Source: an uncultured Myxococcales bacterium
Lineage (GTDB): Bacteria > Myxococcota_A > UBA9042
Direction of reading: 5' to 3'
Length of the DNA: 64,000 nucleotides
NCBI GenBank assembly: GCA_903955385.1
Contig: CAJBNH010000189.1
Coordinates: 1-64,000 of the forward strand
The position numbers were made by a program, and so were the translations under genes. Shown here one piece after another: positions 35,493 to 44,214 of this stretch (its first letter is position 1; the number at the start of each line of letters is the position of its first letter). The notes under the pieces were generated by a model. The model did no database searches, had not been told where the DNA came from, and saw nothing but the letters and a program-made list of their open reading frames with translations.

Positions 35493-35876
35493 ATGCTGAC
35501 CAGCCATCTGGGCTATCTCTCGATCCTGACTGTGGTTGTCGTCGCCGTCGGCCTCGCAGGCGCCATCATTGCGCTGAACTGGCTGCTCGGGCCCAAGCGC
35601 AAGAACGCCATCAAGGACGCGAGCTTCGAGTGCGGCTCTGAGCCTGTCGGCAGCGCCCGACACCGGTTCAGCGTCAAGTTCTACCTCGTCGCCATCTTCT
35701 TCATCGTGTTCGATATCGAGTCCGTGTTCCTGTACCCGTGGGCGGCCTTGTTCCGCGACATGATCGTTGAGCCGGGCGTTGGGTGGGCAACGTTTGGCGA
35801 AATGTTCGTGTTTATTGGCATCCTCGGCGCCGGTCTGGCGTACGTGTGGCGCCGCGGTGCGCTCGACTGGGAATAG
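35493..35876 (+). CDS. nuoA: NADH-quinone oxidoreductase subunit A
   Basis: A small membrane subunit of complex I at the junction of the peripheral and membrane arms. The 127-residue protein shows three membrane helices and the family signature FECGSEPVGSARHRFSVKFY followed by FFIVFDIESVFLYPWA. ATG 35493 is preceded by GGAG five bases upstream; the frame runs further back without family likeness. It opens a nuo cluster, yet the next gene is nuoC, not nuoB. Confidence 0.93.
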   Translation: MLTSHLGYLSILTVVVVAVGLAGAIIALNWLLGPKRKNAIKDASFECGSEPVGSARHRFSVKFYLVAIFFIVFDIESVFLYPWAALFRDMIVEPGVGWATFGEMFVFIGILGAGLAYVWRRGALDWE

Positions 35877-36011
35877 CCCACCTTTTTCTGCTCTGCGCAG
35901 CCGTCTTCGCCGGGACCAGCGGGGAGGGAGCGCAGCCGACCGACACCGCAGGCTGCCGTTGCGCCTGCCCAGAAAGCCGCCCGTGGCCCCGCACGGCGGC
36001 GATGGTGACCC

Positions 36012-36593
36012 ATGTCAGACCTGTTGATCGCACTGCTGCGGGCTGAGAAGCCTCAGGCCGTGTTCGGCAGCCACAACACCGCCGGCGACGCGACGATCCT
36101 CGTGGCGCGCGAGCACTTGGTCGACGTCATGCAGTTCCTGCGCGACGACCCCAGGTGCCGGATGGAGCAGCTGATCGACGTCACCGTCGCCGACTATCTG
36201 GAGTACGCGCCCGAGCTGCGCGGCCAGGTCAGCCCGTGCGACGCCGACAACCGGTTCGGCTTCACGTCGGCGCGGCTGCCCCGCTTCGAGGTCGTGTACC
36301 ACCTGCTGTCGCTCTCGCTGAACCACCGGCTGCGCGTCAAGACGTTCGCCCCTGAGGACGACGCGGTCGTGCCGTCGATGTGCGACCTGTGGATCGCGGC
36401 CAACTGGGGTGAGCGCGAGGCTTGGGACATGCTGGGCGTGCGCTTCGAGGGTCACCCGGACCTGCGTCGCATCCTGACGTACCCCGAGTTCAAGGGTCAC
36501 CCGGTTCGCAAGGACTACCCGCTGCGTGGTTATCAGCCGCTGATCCCCATGCCTGAGCTCGGCCACTACACGGATCAGGAAAACTTCCGCTAA
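36012..36593 (+). CDS. nuoC: NADH-quinone oxidoreductase subunit C
   Basis: NuoC is a peripheral-arm subunit near the quinone site and pairs with NuoD. The 193-residue protein contains EVVYHLLSLSLNHRLRVKT, the family signature DLWIAANWGEREAWDMLG, RFEGHPDLRRILTY and FKGHPVRKDYPLRG. ATG 36012 has GGTGA upstream. The gap to nuoA is 135 bases, too small for nuoB (about 480 bases), and to nuoD 27 bases. Confidence 0.95.
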   Translation: MSDLLIALLRAEKPQAVFGSHNTAGDATILVAREHLVDVMQFLRDDPRCRMEQLIDVTVADYLEYAPELRGQVSPCDADNRFGFTSARLPRFEVVYHLLSLSLNHRLRVKTFAPEDDAVVPSMCDLWIAANWGEREAWDMLGVRFEGHPDLRRILTYPEFKGHPVRKDYPLRGYQPLIPMPELGHYTDQENFR

Positions 36594-36620
36594 GCCCGCG
36601 CGCCTCTTGAGGAATCTGCC

Positions 36621-37823
36621 ATGACGATGACGCCCGCAGCCGCAGACACCGTTCGCGTCGGCGAGGACATGATCCTCAACATGGGTCCGTCGCACCCCGC
36701 GATGCACGGCACCGTGAAGATGGTGCTGACGCTCGACGGCGAGACGATCAAGGACATGGACATCCACATCGGTTACCTGCATCGCGGGTTCGAGAAGATG
36801 GCCGAGATGGGCACCTGGCAGCAGGTCCTGCCCTACACCGATCGCCTGAACTACGTCAGCCCGATGATCAACAACGTCGGCTACGTGATGGCGGTCGAGA
36901 AGCTGTGGGGCGTCGAGATCACGCCGCGCGCCAAGTACATCCGGATGCTGATCTCCGAGCTCAGCCGCCTGACCGACCACCTGACGTCGTTGGCTGCCGG
37001 CGCGATGGAACTCGGCGGCTTTACGCCGTTCCTGTATGCCGTCGAGGCTCGTGAGTACCTGTACCCGGTGATCGAGGAGCTGACGGGCGCGCGGTTGACC
37101 ACCTCGTACACGCGCATCGGCGGCGTGGCCAAGGACCTGCCCGACGACTACGAGCGCACGGTCATGAAGGCCATCGAGACGATGCGGCCACTGGTGACCA
37201 AGCTCGACAAGTTGCTGACCAAGAACCGGATTTTCTACGACCGCATGATCGGTACCGGCGAGCTGACGCGCGAGGACGCGATCTCGTCGGGCTGCACCGG
37301 CATCATGTTGCGCTCGACCGGCGTGGACTGGGACCTGCGCAAGCACCAGCCGTATCTGGCGTACGACGAGGTCGACTTCGACGTGATCATCGGCGCCAAG
37401 GGCGACAACTACGACCGGTACCTGTGCCGGCTGGAAGAGCTTGACCAGACGATCCGCATCATCAAGCAGATCTTCAAGCAAATGCCCGGCGGCCCCATCA
37501 ACGTGGGCGACTGGAACGTGGTGCTGCCGCCCAAGCACGAGGTCTACAACAGCATCGAGGGCATGATCGCCCACTTCAAGCTGATCACCGATGGCCATCA
37601 GGTGCCGGCGGGTGAAGCTTACAGCGCGGTCGAGGGCGGCAACGGCGAGGTCGGCTTCTACATCGTGTCCCAGGGACGCGGTCGGCCGTACCGGATCCAC
37701 GTGCGCGCGCCGTGCTTCTACGCGATGGGCATCATGAAGAAGCTGTCGGTGGGCAAGATGCTCGCCGACATCATCCCCACGTTCGACACCCTGAACATGA
37801 TCGGCGGCGAGGTCGATCGCTAG
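36621..37823 (+). CDS. nuoD: NADH-quinone oxidoreductase subunit D
   Basis: NuoD (49-kDa type) forms much of the quinone-binding site. The 400-residue protein has NMGPSHPAMHGTVKMVLTLD, HIGYLHRGFEKMAE, YTDRLNYVSPM and the C-terminal RVRAPCFYAMGIMKK-type end (IHVRAPCFYAMG and LNMIGGEVDR). It is full length and separate from nuoC, not fused as in E. coli. nuoG follows after nine bases. Confidence 0.96.
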   Translation: MTMTPAAADTVRVGEDMILNMGPSHPAMHGTVKMVLTLDGETIKDMDIHIGYLHRGFEKMAEMGTWQQVLPYTDRLNYVSPMINNVGYVMAVEKLWGVEITPRAKYIRMLISELSRLTDHLTSLAAGAMELGGFTPFLYAVEAREYLYPVIEELTGARLTTSYTRIGGVAKDLPDDYERTVMKAIETMRPLVTKLDKLLTKNRIFYDRMIGTGELTREDAISSGCTGIMLRSTGVDWDLRKHQPYLAYDEVDFDVIIGAKGDNYDRYLCRLEELDQTIRIIKQIFKQMPGGPINVGDWNVVLPPKHEVYNSIEGMIAHFKLITDGHQVPAGEAYSAVEGGNGEVGFYIVSQGRGRPYRIHVRAPCFYAMGIMKKLSVGKMLADIIPTFDTLNMIGGEVDR

Positions 37824-37832
37824 GTTTTTGCC

Positions 37833-39509
37833 ATGCCGAAAGTCACGATCGACGGGCACGAGATCGAGGTCCCTGCCGGCACGACGGTGGTACGCGCCGC
37901 CAAGCAGCTGGGCGTCGACATCCCCGTGTTCTGCTATCACCCCGGCCTCTCGATTCCCGCCAACTGCCGCATGTGCTTGGTGGAAATCGAGAAGTCGCCC
38001 AAGCCCCTGCCGGCCTGCTACACCGAGGTCACCGAGGGCATGGTCGTCCGCACGCGCACCGAAAAGGTGGCGGCGACGCAGAAGTCCGTGCTCGAGTTCA
38101 TCCTTTTGAACCACCCGGTCGACTGCCCCATCTGCGATCAGGCGGGCGAGTGCGTGCTGCAGGAGCACTACGCGACCTGGTCGACCAAGCCGTCGCGTCT
38201 GTTCCACGAGAAGGTCGCCAAGCCCAAGGGCAAGATTCTGGGACCGACGGTGGTGCTGGACGCGGAACGCTGCATTCTTTGCACCCGCTGCGTTCGTTTT
38301 ACCGAAGAAGTCACAGGCACTTACGAGCTGGCCGTGCAGGATCGCGGCGAACACGCCGAGCTGACCAACACGCCGAACAAGGTGCTGGACAACCCATACA
38401 GCCTCAACGTGGTCGACATCTGCCCGGTGGGTGCCCTGACGTCGCGCGAATTCCGGTTCCGCCGCCGCGTGTGGTTCCTGGACCAGCGCGACTCGGTCTG
38501 CACCGGCTGCGCGCGCGGCTGCTCTGTGCGCGTCGACAGCCACGGCAATCAGGTCGAGCGGGTGTTGCCGCGCTACAACCCCGACGTGAACAAGTGGTGG
38601 ATGTGCGACGACGGCCGCCGGGTGTTCGAAGTCCGCAAGACTCGCGTGCTTTCGGCCGGCAAGGCTCCGGGAACCAGCGGCGCGCCGCGCGAGGTCAACG
38701 CGCTGGACGGCGTGCGCGCGCTGGCCGCGTGGCTGCAGCAGGCGAAGACGTCGGGCGGTGCGACGGGCGTGGCCCTGTCTGCCTCGCTGACCAACGAGGA
38801 CGTGTACGCGTGGGGACGCCTTGCCGCCGCGTCAGGCGCCAAGGTCTACGTGCTGGACCGCACTGCGGCGCAAGGCGACAAGCTGCTGCGTCTGGCGGAT
38901 CGCGACGCCAACCGCGCGGGAACCAAGGCGATTCTCGACACAGTGGCTCCCGGCTGGGGCGGCGCGGTCGAGCTGGCCAAGGACGCCGCGGGTCTCGAGG
39001 TCCTGACGGTCGTCGACCACGACATCGCCGTGACTGACGCGCTGGCGAAGGCCTTCGGTGACGTCGCGCATCTGGCCGTGATCACAGACCTTTCCGGACC
39101 GCTGGCCGATGCCGCGCAGGTCGTCATCCCCGCCACGCCGCTGCATAACCGCGAGGGCACGGTGGTGAACGCCGACGGCTGGGTGCAGCGTCTGGCCTCG
39201 CCGCTGAAGGCCCCGGTGGGCACCGTTGCGCCCCACGTGGCCGCCGCGCAGCTGGCGCAGGCGGTGTACGGGCTGGAGCTCGATTTTGCCGACCGCACCC
39301 GCCCCGCGCAGTTGTTCGACCACATCGCCGCCACCGTGTCGGCCTTCCAGCACCTCGATTACGTCGAAGTGGGCGACTTGGGTCGGGGACTGACGAATGG
39401 CGGAGACCTGGCACCCCGCCGCGCCCGCACCGAAGGCACGCCCGAGTGGGAACCCGATCCCGTCGCGCCGACCTATCCCCGCCCGTTCGCCCTGCGCCGC
39501 GGCGCCTGA
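37833..39509 (+). CDS. nuoG: NADH-quinone oxidoreductase subunit G, short form
   Basis: NuoG holds the Fe-S chain that carries electrons toward the quinone. The 2Fe-2S ligands are C34, C45, C48, C62; the His-ligated cluster uses H94, C98, C101, C107; the third uses C147, C150, C153, C197. A fourth set C223, C226, C230 and C258 (VCTGCARGC, WMCDDG) matches the N7 cluster found in E. coli. The molybdopterin-like C-terminal domain is reduced: the protein is 558 residues against about 900 in E. coli, and that portion is Ala-rich with weak likeness. It ends EWEPDPVAPTYPRPFALR. nuoE and nuoF are not in the cluster. Confidence 0.93.
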   Translation: MPKVTIDGHEIEVPAGTTVVRAAKQLGVDIPVFCYHPGLSIPANCRMCLVEIEKSPKPLPACYTEVTEGMVVRTRTEKVAATQKSVLEFILLNHPVDCPICDQAGECVLQEHYATWSTKPSRLFHEKVAKPKGKILGPTVVLDAERCILCTRCVRFTEEVTGTYELAVQDRGEHAELTNTPNKVLDNPYSLNVVDICPVGALTSREFRFRRRVWFLDQRDSVCTGCARGCSVRVDSHGNQVERVLPRYNPDVNKWWMCDDGRRVFEVRKTRVLSAGKAPGTSGAPREVNALDGVRALAAWLQQAKTSGGATGVALSASLTNEDVYAWGRLAAASGAKVYVLDRTAAQGDKLLRLADRDANRAGTKAILDTVAPGWGGAVELAKDAAGLEVLTVVDHDIAVTDALAKAFGDVAHLAVITDLSGPLADAAQVVIPATPLHNREGTVVNADGWVQRLASPLKAPVGTVAPHVAAAQLAQAVYGLELDFADRTRPAQLFDHIAATVSAFQHLDYVEVGDLGRGLTNGGDLAPRRARTEGTPEWEPDPVAPTYPRPFALRRGA

Positions 39510-39521
39510 GACGAGGAAACC

Positions 39522-40580
39522 ATGGAACTGACTGGACACCTGGTGCTCGACACGGTGCTGTGGACGCTGATCAAGGTCCTGGGCTTCCTGTTCGTGTTCG
39601 TGCTGGGAACGGCGCTGGTGCTGACGTGGCTCGAGCGCAAGTACTCGGCCCTGTTGCAGAATCGGATCGGCCCCAACCGTGCCAACATCGGCAGCTTCCG
39701 TCTGGGCGGCCTGTTCCACATGATGGCCGACCCGATCAAGATGCTGTTCAAGGAAGACTTCACGCCCACCACGCCCAACCCGATCATGCATCGGCTTGCG
39801 CCGTACGTGGGGCTGGTGCCGGTGCTGGTCGTGTTTGCCGTCATTCCGTTCGGACCGACGGATCAGATGCAGATCTCCGCACTTGGCGTGGGCATCCTGT
39901 TCATCTTCGCCATCTCGTCGCTCAACGTGTACGGCGGCGTGATGGGCGCTTGGGCGTCGAACAGCAAGTGGTCGCTGTTGGGCGGCTTGCGCATCTCGGC
40001 GCAGATGATCTCGTACGAAGTGGCGATGGGCCTGTCGCTGTGCGGCATCTTCATGGTCTACGGCTCGCTGGATCTGCAGTCGATCGTGCGTGCGCAGGGC
40101 CAAGTGCTGTTCGGCTTCCTGCCCGCCTGGGGTCTGTTCATGCAGCCCCTTGCGTTCGTGCTGTATCTGGCCTGCGCCATCGCCGAGAACAAGCGCGCGC
40201 CGTTCGACGTGGGCGAGGCTGAGTCCGAGCTGGTCGCTGGTTACTTCACCGAGTACTCCGCGATGGGCTTCTCAGTCTTCATGCTGAACGAGTTCGTGGA
40301 AGTGGTGATGATCGGCTGCCTGGGCGCGACGCTGTTTCTGGGCGGCTGGCAGATCCCCGGTCTGGTCGAGGGCACGACGCCCGGCATGATCGCTTTGCAA
40401 ATCGCGGCGTTCTTGCTCAAGGCCCTGTTTCTGGTGTGGCTGCAGCTGACCATCCGCTGGACGCTGCCCCGCTTCCGCTACGACCAGATCATGCGCCTGG
40501 GGTGGAAGATCCTGCTGCCCGCGGCCCTCGTGAACCTGCTCGTCACCGGCATCGTGCTGATGGCCCTCGACCGCGCGTAA
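39522..40580 (+). CDS. nuoH: NADH-quinone oxidoreductase subunit H
   Basis: NuoH (ND1) is the membrane subunit that forms the quinone access channel and the first proton path. The 352 residues form about eight membrane helices. Signatures include [54 protein letters not shown] and [18 protein letters not shown]. Spacing to nuoG is 12 bases, and ATG has GAGGAAACC upstream. Confidence 0.97.
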   Translation: MELTGHLVLDTVLWTLIKVLGFLFVFVLGTALVLTWLERKYSALLQNRIGPNRANIGSFRLGGLFHMMADPIKMLFKEDFTPTTPNPIMHRLAPYVGLVPVLVVFAVIPFGPTDQMQISALGVGILFIFAISSLNVYGGVMGAWASNSKWSLLGGLRISAQMISYEVAMGLSLCGIFMVYGSLDLQSIVRAQGQVLFGFLPAWGLFMQPLAFVLYLACAIAENKRAPFDVGEAESELVAGYFTEYSAMGFSVFMLNEFVEVVMIGCLGATLFLGGWQIPGLVEGTTPGMIALQIAAFLLKALFLVWLQLTIRWTLPRFRYDQIMRLGWKILLPAALVNLLVTGIVLMALDRA

Positions 40581-40608
40581 GCTGCACGTTCTGTTAGGAG
40601 TTTCTACC

Positions 40609-41148
40609 ATGGCCAAGCTCGTCGACCGCATGCAGCCCGACCTGGTGACACAGAGCTACGTGATCGAGGTTGCCAAGGGCGTCGCCCTGACCTCGCGCCA
40701 GTTCGTGCGCAACCTGTTCGGCCGCAAGGACACGCCGACGGTCCAGTATCCCGAGGTCAAGACGCCCTATCCCGCGCGCAACCGCGGCCGTCACCGCCTG
40801 ATGCGCCGTCCCGACGGACAGGTGCGCTGCGTGGCGTGCATGTTGTGCGCGACCGCGTGTCCGGCCAACTGCATCACGATCGTCGCCGCCGAGCACCCCG
40901 ACCCGGGCATCGAGAAGGTCCCGACCACGTTCGGCATCGACCTGCTGAAGTGCATCTACTGTGGCTTCTGCGAAGAGGCCTGCCCCTGCGACGCGATCCG
41001 CATGGACTCTGGCCGCCACGCGATCCCGACCGACACCCGCGTGGCGCAGAAGACCGCCATCGTTAGCCTGCTCGACAAGGACGGCCCCTCCACCGCCGTT
41101 CAGGGCGGCGAGTTCAAGGCGGACCACGCGGGCGGCGGTCACCACTAG
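40609..41148 (+). CDS. nuoI: NADH-quinone oxidoreductase subunit I
   Basis: NuoI carries the two [4Fe-4S] clusters N6a and N6b that pass electrons to NuoB. The eight ligands are in [18 protein letters not shown] and [18 protein letters not shown]. The N-terminal amphipathic part ([20 protein letters not shown]) lies against the membrane. The 179-residue protein is full length. It ends the visible nuo run; nuoJ to nuoN do not follow. Confidence 0.96.
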   Translation: MAKLVDRMQPDLVTQSYVIEVAKGVALTSRQFVRNLFGRKDTPTVQYPEVKTPYPARNRGRHRLMRRPDGQVRCVACMLCATACPANCITIVAAEHPDPGIEKVPTTFGIDLLKCIYCGFCEEACPCDAIRMDSGRHAIPTDTRVAQKTAIVSLLDKDGPSTAVQGGEFKADHAGGGHH

Positions 41149-41266
41149 GCGCGCCCGAAACTTCCGGCAATCAGGACCTTCTGCGACGAGCTTCACGCGC
41201 GCAGGTGAAGACGGCGCACCTCTGTGTTACGGTCACTTCGCTCGGCGGGACCGACGGGGGTGCCTC

Positions 41267-41842
41267 ATGGTGTTCGGCGGCGACAAGCGGGACAGGGACG
41301 GCGAGACCAAGGAAGGCGGCGGTGCGGCCGACAGCGGCTTCCTGATCGACGTCATCCGGCGTGCCGTGCAAAGTGGCGTCCAGGCGGTGTTTTCCAGCGA
41401 AGAGGGACGGCGCAATCTGGTCGGCGCGCTGATGCCTCGCGAGCTGATCCACACCGTCATGCAGCAAATCGACAGCAGCAAGCGCGAAGCCGTCGCCATG
41501 GTCGGCCGCGAGATGCAGCAGTTCCTCAGCAACCTGAACGTGGGGCAGGAGCTGACGAAGATCCTGACCAGCGTCACCTTCGAGATCAAGACTGAGGTGC
41601 GATTTATCCCCAACGAAGACGGCACGTTGCGTTCCGATGTGCAGAGCAGCGTCCGGCCGCACGCCAATCCGGATCGGGTCCAGCCCAAGGCCCGCAAGTC
41701 CTTGAAGACAAAGGCCAAGACCGCCACCGCCAAGGCAGAATCCACGGGCAAGCGCGTTGCACGGCGTCTGGGACGGGCCGCGGCCAAGGCCGTCTCCCGC
41801 GAAGGCGACCCCGCCGGCGACCCCTCGCCCGCTGCGGACTAG
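41267..41842 (+). CDS. Protein with C-terminal histone H1-like tail
   Basis: The 191-residue protein has a helical N-terminal domain (FLIDVIRRAVQSGVQAVFSS, ELIHTVMQQIDSSKREAV, QFLSNLNVGQELTKILTSVT) ending in strands (EIKTEVRFIPNEDG). The last 60 residues are rich in Lys, Ala, Arg and Thr (KARKSLKTKAKTATAKAES, GKRVARRLGRAAAKAV), like the tails of bacterial H1 homologues, so DNA binding or self-association is likely. ATG 41267 follows GGGGGTG. It stands between the nuo genes and a lipoprotein gene; the latter begins 16 bases later. No named family recognised. Confidence 0.7.
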   Translation: MVFGGDKRDRDGETKEGGGAADSGFLIDVIRRAVQSGVQAVFSSEEGRRNLVGALMPRELIHTVMQQIDSSKREAVAMVGREMQQFLSNLNVGQELTKILTSVTFEIKTEVRFIPNEDGTLRSDVQSSVRPHANPDRVQPKARKSLKTKAKTATAKAESTGKRVARRLGRAAAKAVSREGDPAGDPSPAAD

Positions 41843-41858
41843 GAGCAGAACTCTCCAG

Positions 41859-42440
41859 ATGCCCGCAGCTGCAAGACTTTTTGCCATGTCCCGCCGTCGA
41901 CGTGCTGTTGTACCCGTCGCGGTGGCCGTTGCTTGTCTGGCGCTCGCCGTCGTCGGTTGCGACAGCGACCCCGGCACCACGGCCAAGCCATGCGCCGGGC
42001 ACGCCGACTGTGGCGAGGCAGGGCTGTGCGTCAAGAACGCGTGCCGCAAGGACTTCGTGTTGACGCTGGAGACTGCGTTGGTCGGCACCAGCTACGGCGA
42101 CGACGGCCTGCCATGGGACCCGAAGGGCGACGGCAAGCAGCAGCTTCCGGACCCGTTTGCCACGTTGCAGATCGATGGCGTCGAGGTTTGCCGTACCAAC
42201 GTGGTCATGGACACCGAGAACCCGCAATGGAAGCTCGCCTGTCCCGTTCAGCTCAACGCGGGCACAGAGCTGCGGTTTGAGGTGCAGGACGCCGACCAGC
42301 CGCCCGACAGCCCCGGCGCTGCCGAGTCAGACCCGATGTACCTGAAGTACGTCAAGGGCGCGGAGCTGGCGCTGGGACGCAGCGGCAACGAGCACCAGAA
42401 CGCCTTCATGAAGCTTGAGTTCAAGCTGTCTGCCCCTTAG
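41859..42440 (+). CDS. Lipoprotein with Cys-rich motif and C2-like domain
   Basis: A signal peptide (RRRRAVVPVAVAVACLALAV) ends in the lipobox VVGC, so the product is lipidated. A small Cys-rich motif follows (CAGHADCGEAGLCVKNAC), common in myxobacterial-type lipoproteins. The rest resembles a C2 domain: DPFATLQIDGVEVCRTNVV, DTENPQWKLACPVQL and ELRFEVQDAD follow the order of its strands and calcium-loop acids. ATG 41859 or ATG 41886 may start it; the second gives a more standard signal peptide. Calcium or lipid binding is a guess. Confidence 0.72.
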   Translation: MPAAARLFAMSRRRRAVVPVAVAVACLALAVVGCDSDPGTTAKPCAGHADCGEAGLCVKNACRKDFVLTLETALVGTSYGDDGLPWDPKGDGKQQLPDPFATLQIDGVEVCRTNVVMDTENPQWKLACPVQLNAGTELRFEVQDADQPPDSPGAAESDPMYLKYVKGAELALGRSGNEHQNAFMKLEFKLSAP

Positions 42441-42553
42441 GATTCTTGGGAGTTTCACGAACTCTCTGGTGCGCGTCGAGGTCGTTCGTCCCCGCTCTCC
42501 GGAACGGTCATTCCATGCCGGGGCCCCTGTGGCTGAGTTTCCTGGAGGTTCGG

Positions 42554-43198
42554 ATGATTGCTGCGCTTCAGTGTCAGGGCTGTCACCGCTTGGTCGATGA
42601 GGCGGAGGAATTTGTCTGCTGCGCGGGCGCGACGCTGGAGTGGCGCTGCATGGCCTGTCACAAGATGGCGGAAGGCTTTGCGTTTCCCTACGGTCAGTGT
42701 CCCGGCTGCGGCGGCAAGCTCGCGCTGTCGGAGATCCGGGGGGAAGTGGGCGCGACACCCGCAGCGGCGATTCGCGAGGCACTGGAGATCGAGCTGGGCG
42801 GCATGGCCTTTTACCAGCAAGCAGCAAAGCAAGCGCGTGAGCCCGCCGCAAAGGCGCTGTTCGAGCAGCTGGTGTCGATGGAGGTCGCGCATACCCAGGC
42901 GCTGGCCCGCCGCTATCACGTCCAGTTGCCCGACGACATGACGATGTCGCCCGAGCGCGCGGCCCTGTATGCCGGCGACGCCATTGGTCGTTTTGAGTCA
43001 GGGGCGAGCCTGATGCAGCTGGCCGTCGACCTGGAGCGCAAGGCCGTCACCTACTTTGCGGTTCAGGGCGCGAAGTTCGCGGAGGGCTCGCCGGAGCGCA
43101 CGCTGTACCGAGAGCTCGAGGAAGAGGAGCGGGAGCACGTCGAGCTCCTGTCCCGCGAGTTCGCCCGCTTGCGGGCCGAAGAGCTGGGGCTGCGCTGA
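42554..43198 (+). CDS. Rubrerythrin-like diiron protein with N-terminal zinc ribbon
   Basis: The first 55 residues hold four Cys pairs (C7/C10, C22/C23, C32/C35, C49/C52), a zinc ribbon or rubredoxin-like fold. The following four-helix bundle has ferritin-like iron ligands: E80, E110 with H113 (MEVAHTQAL), E161 and E192 with H195 (EEEREHVELL). Rubrerythrins reduce peroxide or protect against oxygen stress. Here the Cys-rich module is at the N-terminus, as in reverse rubrerythrins. ATG 42554 has GGAGG six bases upstream. The gene overlaps the next one by four bases. Confidence 0.85.
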   Translation: MIAALQCQGCHRLVDEAEEFVCCAGATLEWRCMACHKMAEGFAFPYGQCPGCGGKLALSEIRGEVGATPAAAIREALEIELGGMAFYQQAAKQAREPAAKALFEQLVSMEVAHTQALARRYHVQLPDDMTMSPERAALYAGDAIGRFESGASLMQLAVDLERKAVTYFAVQGAKFAEGSPERTLYRELEEEEREHVELLSREFARLRAEELGLR

Positions 43199-44199
43199 GC
43201 GAGCTTGCGTCTCACCTGGAGATCCGTCCCGTCACTGACGCGGATGCCGACGCGATCTGCGCGTTGTTCCGGCAGGTCTTCGGCGCCGCTCGGTCCCCGG
43301 AGCTGTGGCGCTGGTTCTACCGTGAGACGCCAGCAGGTCCCGGCGTGGCGGTCGTGGCCGTCGATGGCGGCAAGATCGTCGCCCACGCGGGAACCGTCAC
43401 CCGAGCCTTTCGCATGGCCGGCCGAAACACCCTGTGCGGACAGTCGATTGACGCGATGACGGCCCCCGACTGGCAGCGGCGCGGGCTGAACCGGGTCCTC
43501 AGCCGACACCTGTTCCAGCAGCTGGAGCAGCAGGGTGTCGAGGTCGTCTACGGCTTCTCGAATCGCCAGTCGACCCCCGGCGCGCTGGGGCATCAGGGAC
43601 GCATCGCGCTGCAACCGTTTCCCTTCCTGTTTCGCCCCCTTGCGATGGCGCGTCGGCCGTGGCGGATGGTGTTGCGGTCGACTCCGCGGCTCACGGCACT
43701 GGCGGCGCATCCTCCTGAAGACGCTCGTGAATTGTGGCAAGACGCCGCGCGGCGCACGCAGGTCGGCCTCGTGCGGGACCTCGACTACCTGACGTGGCGC
43801 TATCGTCGGCCGGGTGGGCGCTACCTGATGGTCGAGACCCGTCGGGGTGGGCGGCTGATGGGGCTGGGCGTTCTGGGGATTCGCTGGCAGGCGGGCTTGC
43901 GGACGGCGTTCGTTGCGGAGGCGTTCGCGGCCGACGACGACCCCTCCACGTGGCGGCAGCTGATGGCCGATTTGCTGGACGCCGCGCGGGCTGAGGACTG
44001 CGATGCCGCGGCGGCGCTGGCATTCCCCGGCGATCCGGCGCGCAACGCCTGCTTGCACAACGGGTTTCTGCCGGTGCCCGGTCGCTTGGTCCCCGAAGAC
44101 GTGGTGCTGTCGGTGCGCGCGACCGTGCCGCCGTCGCCGCCCGAGCTCGTGGATCCCACCCTGTGGCGCGTGGCTTGGGGCGAGCACGATCTGGTGTGA
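43195..44199 (+). CDS. GNAT-family acetyltransferase with non-standard CTG start
   Basis: The product acetylates an unknown amine with acetyl-CoA. The first strand of the GNAT fold (LEIRPVTDADADAICALFRQ) is encoded from about 43201, but no ATG, GTG or TTG precedes it; the first such codon is TTG 43264, which would cut off this strand. A CTG at 43195 overlaps the rubrerythrin stop codon (CTGA) and can supply the start. The acetyl-CoA loop region reads DWQRRGLNRVLSRHL, and the family marks WRWFYRETPAGPG and VYGFSNRQSTPGA are present. A second half continues to HDLV. Translational coupling to the upstream gene would explain the unusual start. Confidence 0.75.
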   Translation: MSELASHLEIRPVTDADADAICALFRQVFGAARSPELWRWFYRETPAGPGVAVVAVDGGKIVAHAGTVTRAFRMAGRNTLCGQSIDAMTAPDWQRRGLNRVLSRHLFQQLEQQGVEVVYGFSNRQSTPGALGHQGRIALQPFPFLFRPLAMARRPWRMVLRSTPRLTALAAHPPEDARELWQDAARRTQVGLVRDLDYLTWRYRRPGGRYLMVETRRGGRLMGLGVLGIRWQAGLRTAFVAEAFAADDDPSTWRQLMADLLDAARAEDCDAAAALAFPGDPARNACLHNGFLPVPGRLVPEDVVLSVRATVPPSPPELVDPTLWRVAWGEHDLV

Positions 44200-44214
44200 C
44201 GTCAGGGGCTTGCG

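Noticed and set aside
35877-36011. Possible remnant of nuoB between nuoA and nuoC
   Set aside because: Only 135 bases; no translation contains the Cys-Cys or other NuoB motifs.
36015-38543. Long minus-strand open frame opposite nuoC, nuoD and nuoG
   Set aside because: Opposite-strand shadow of three certain complex I genes.
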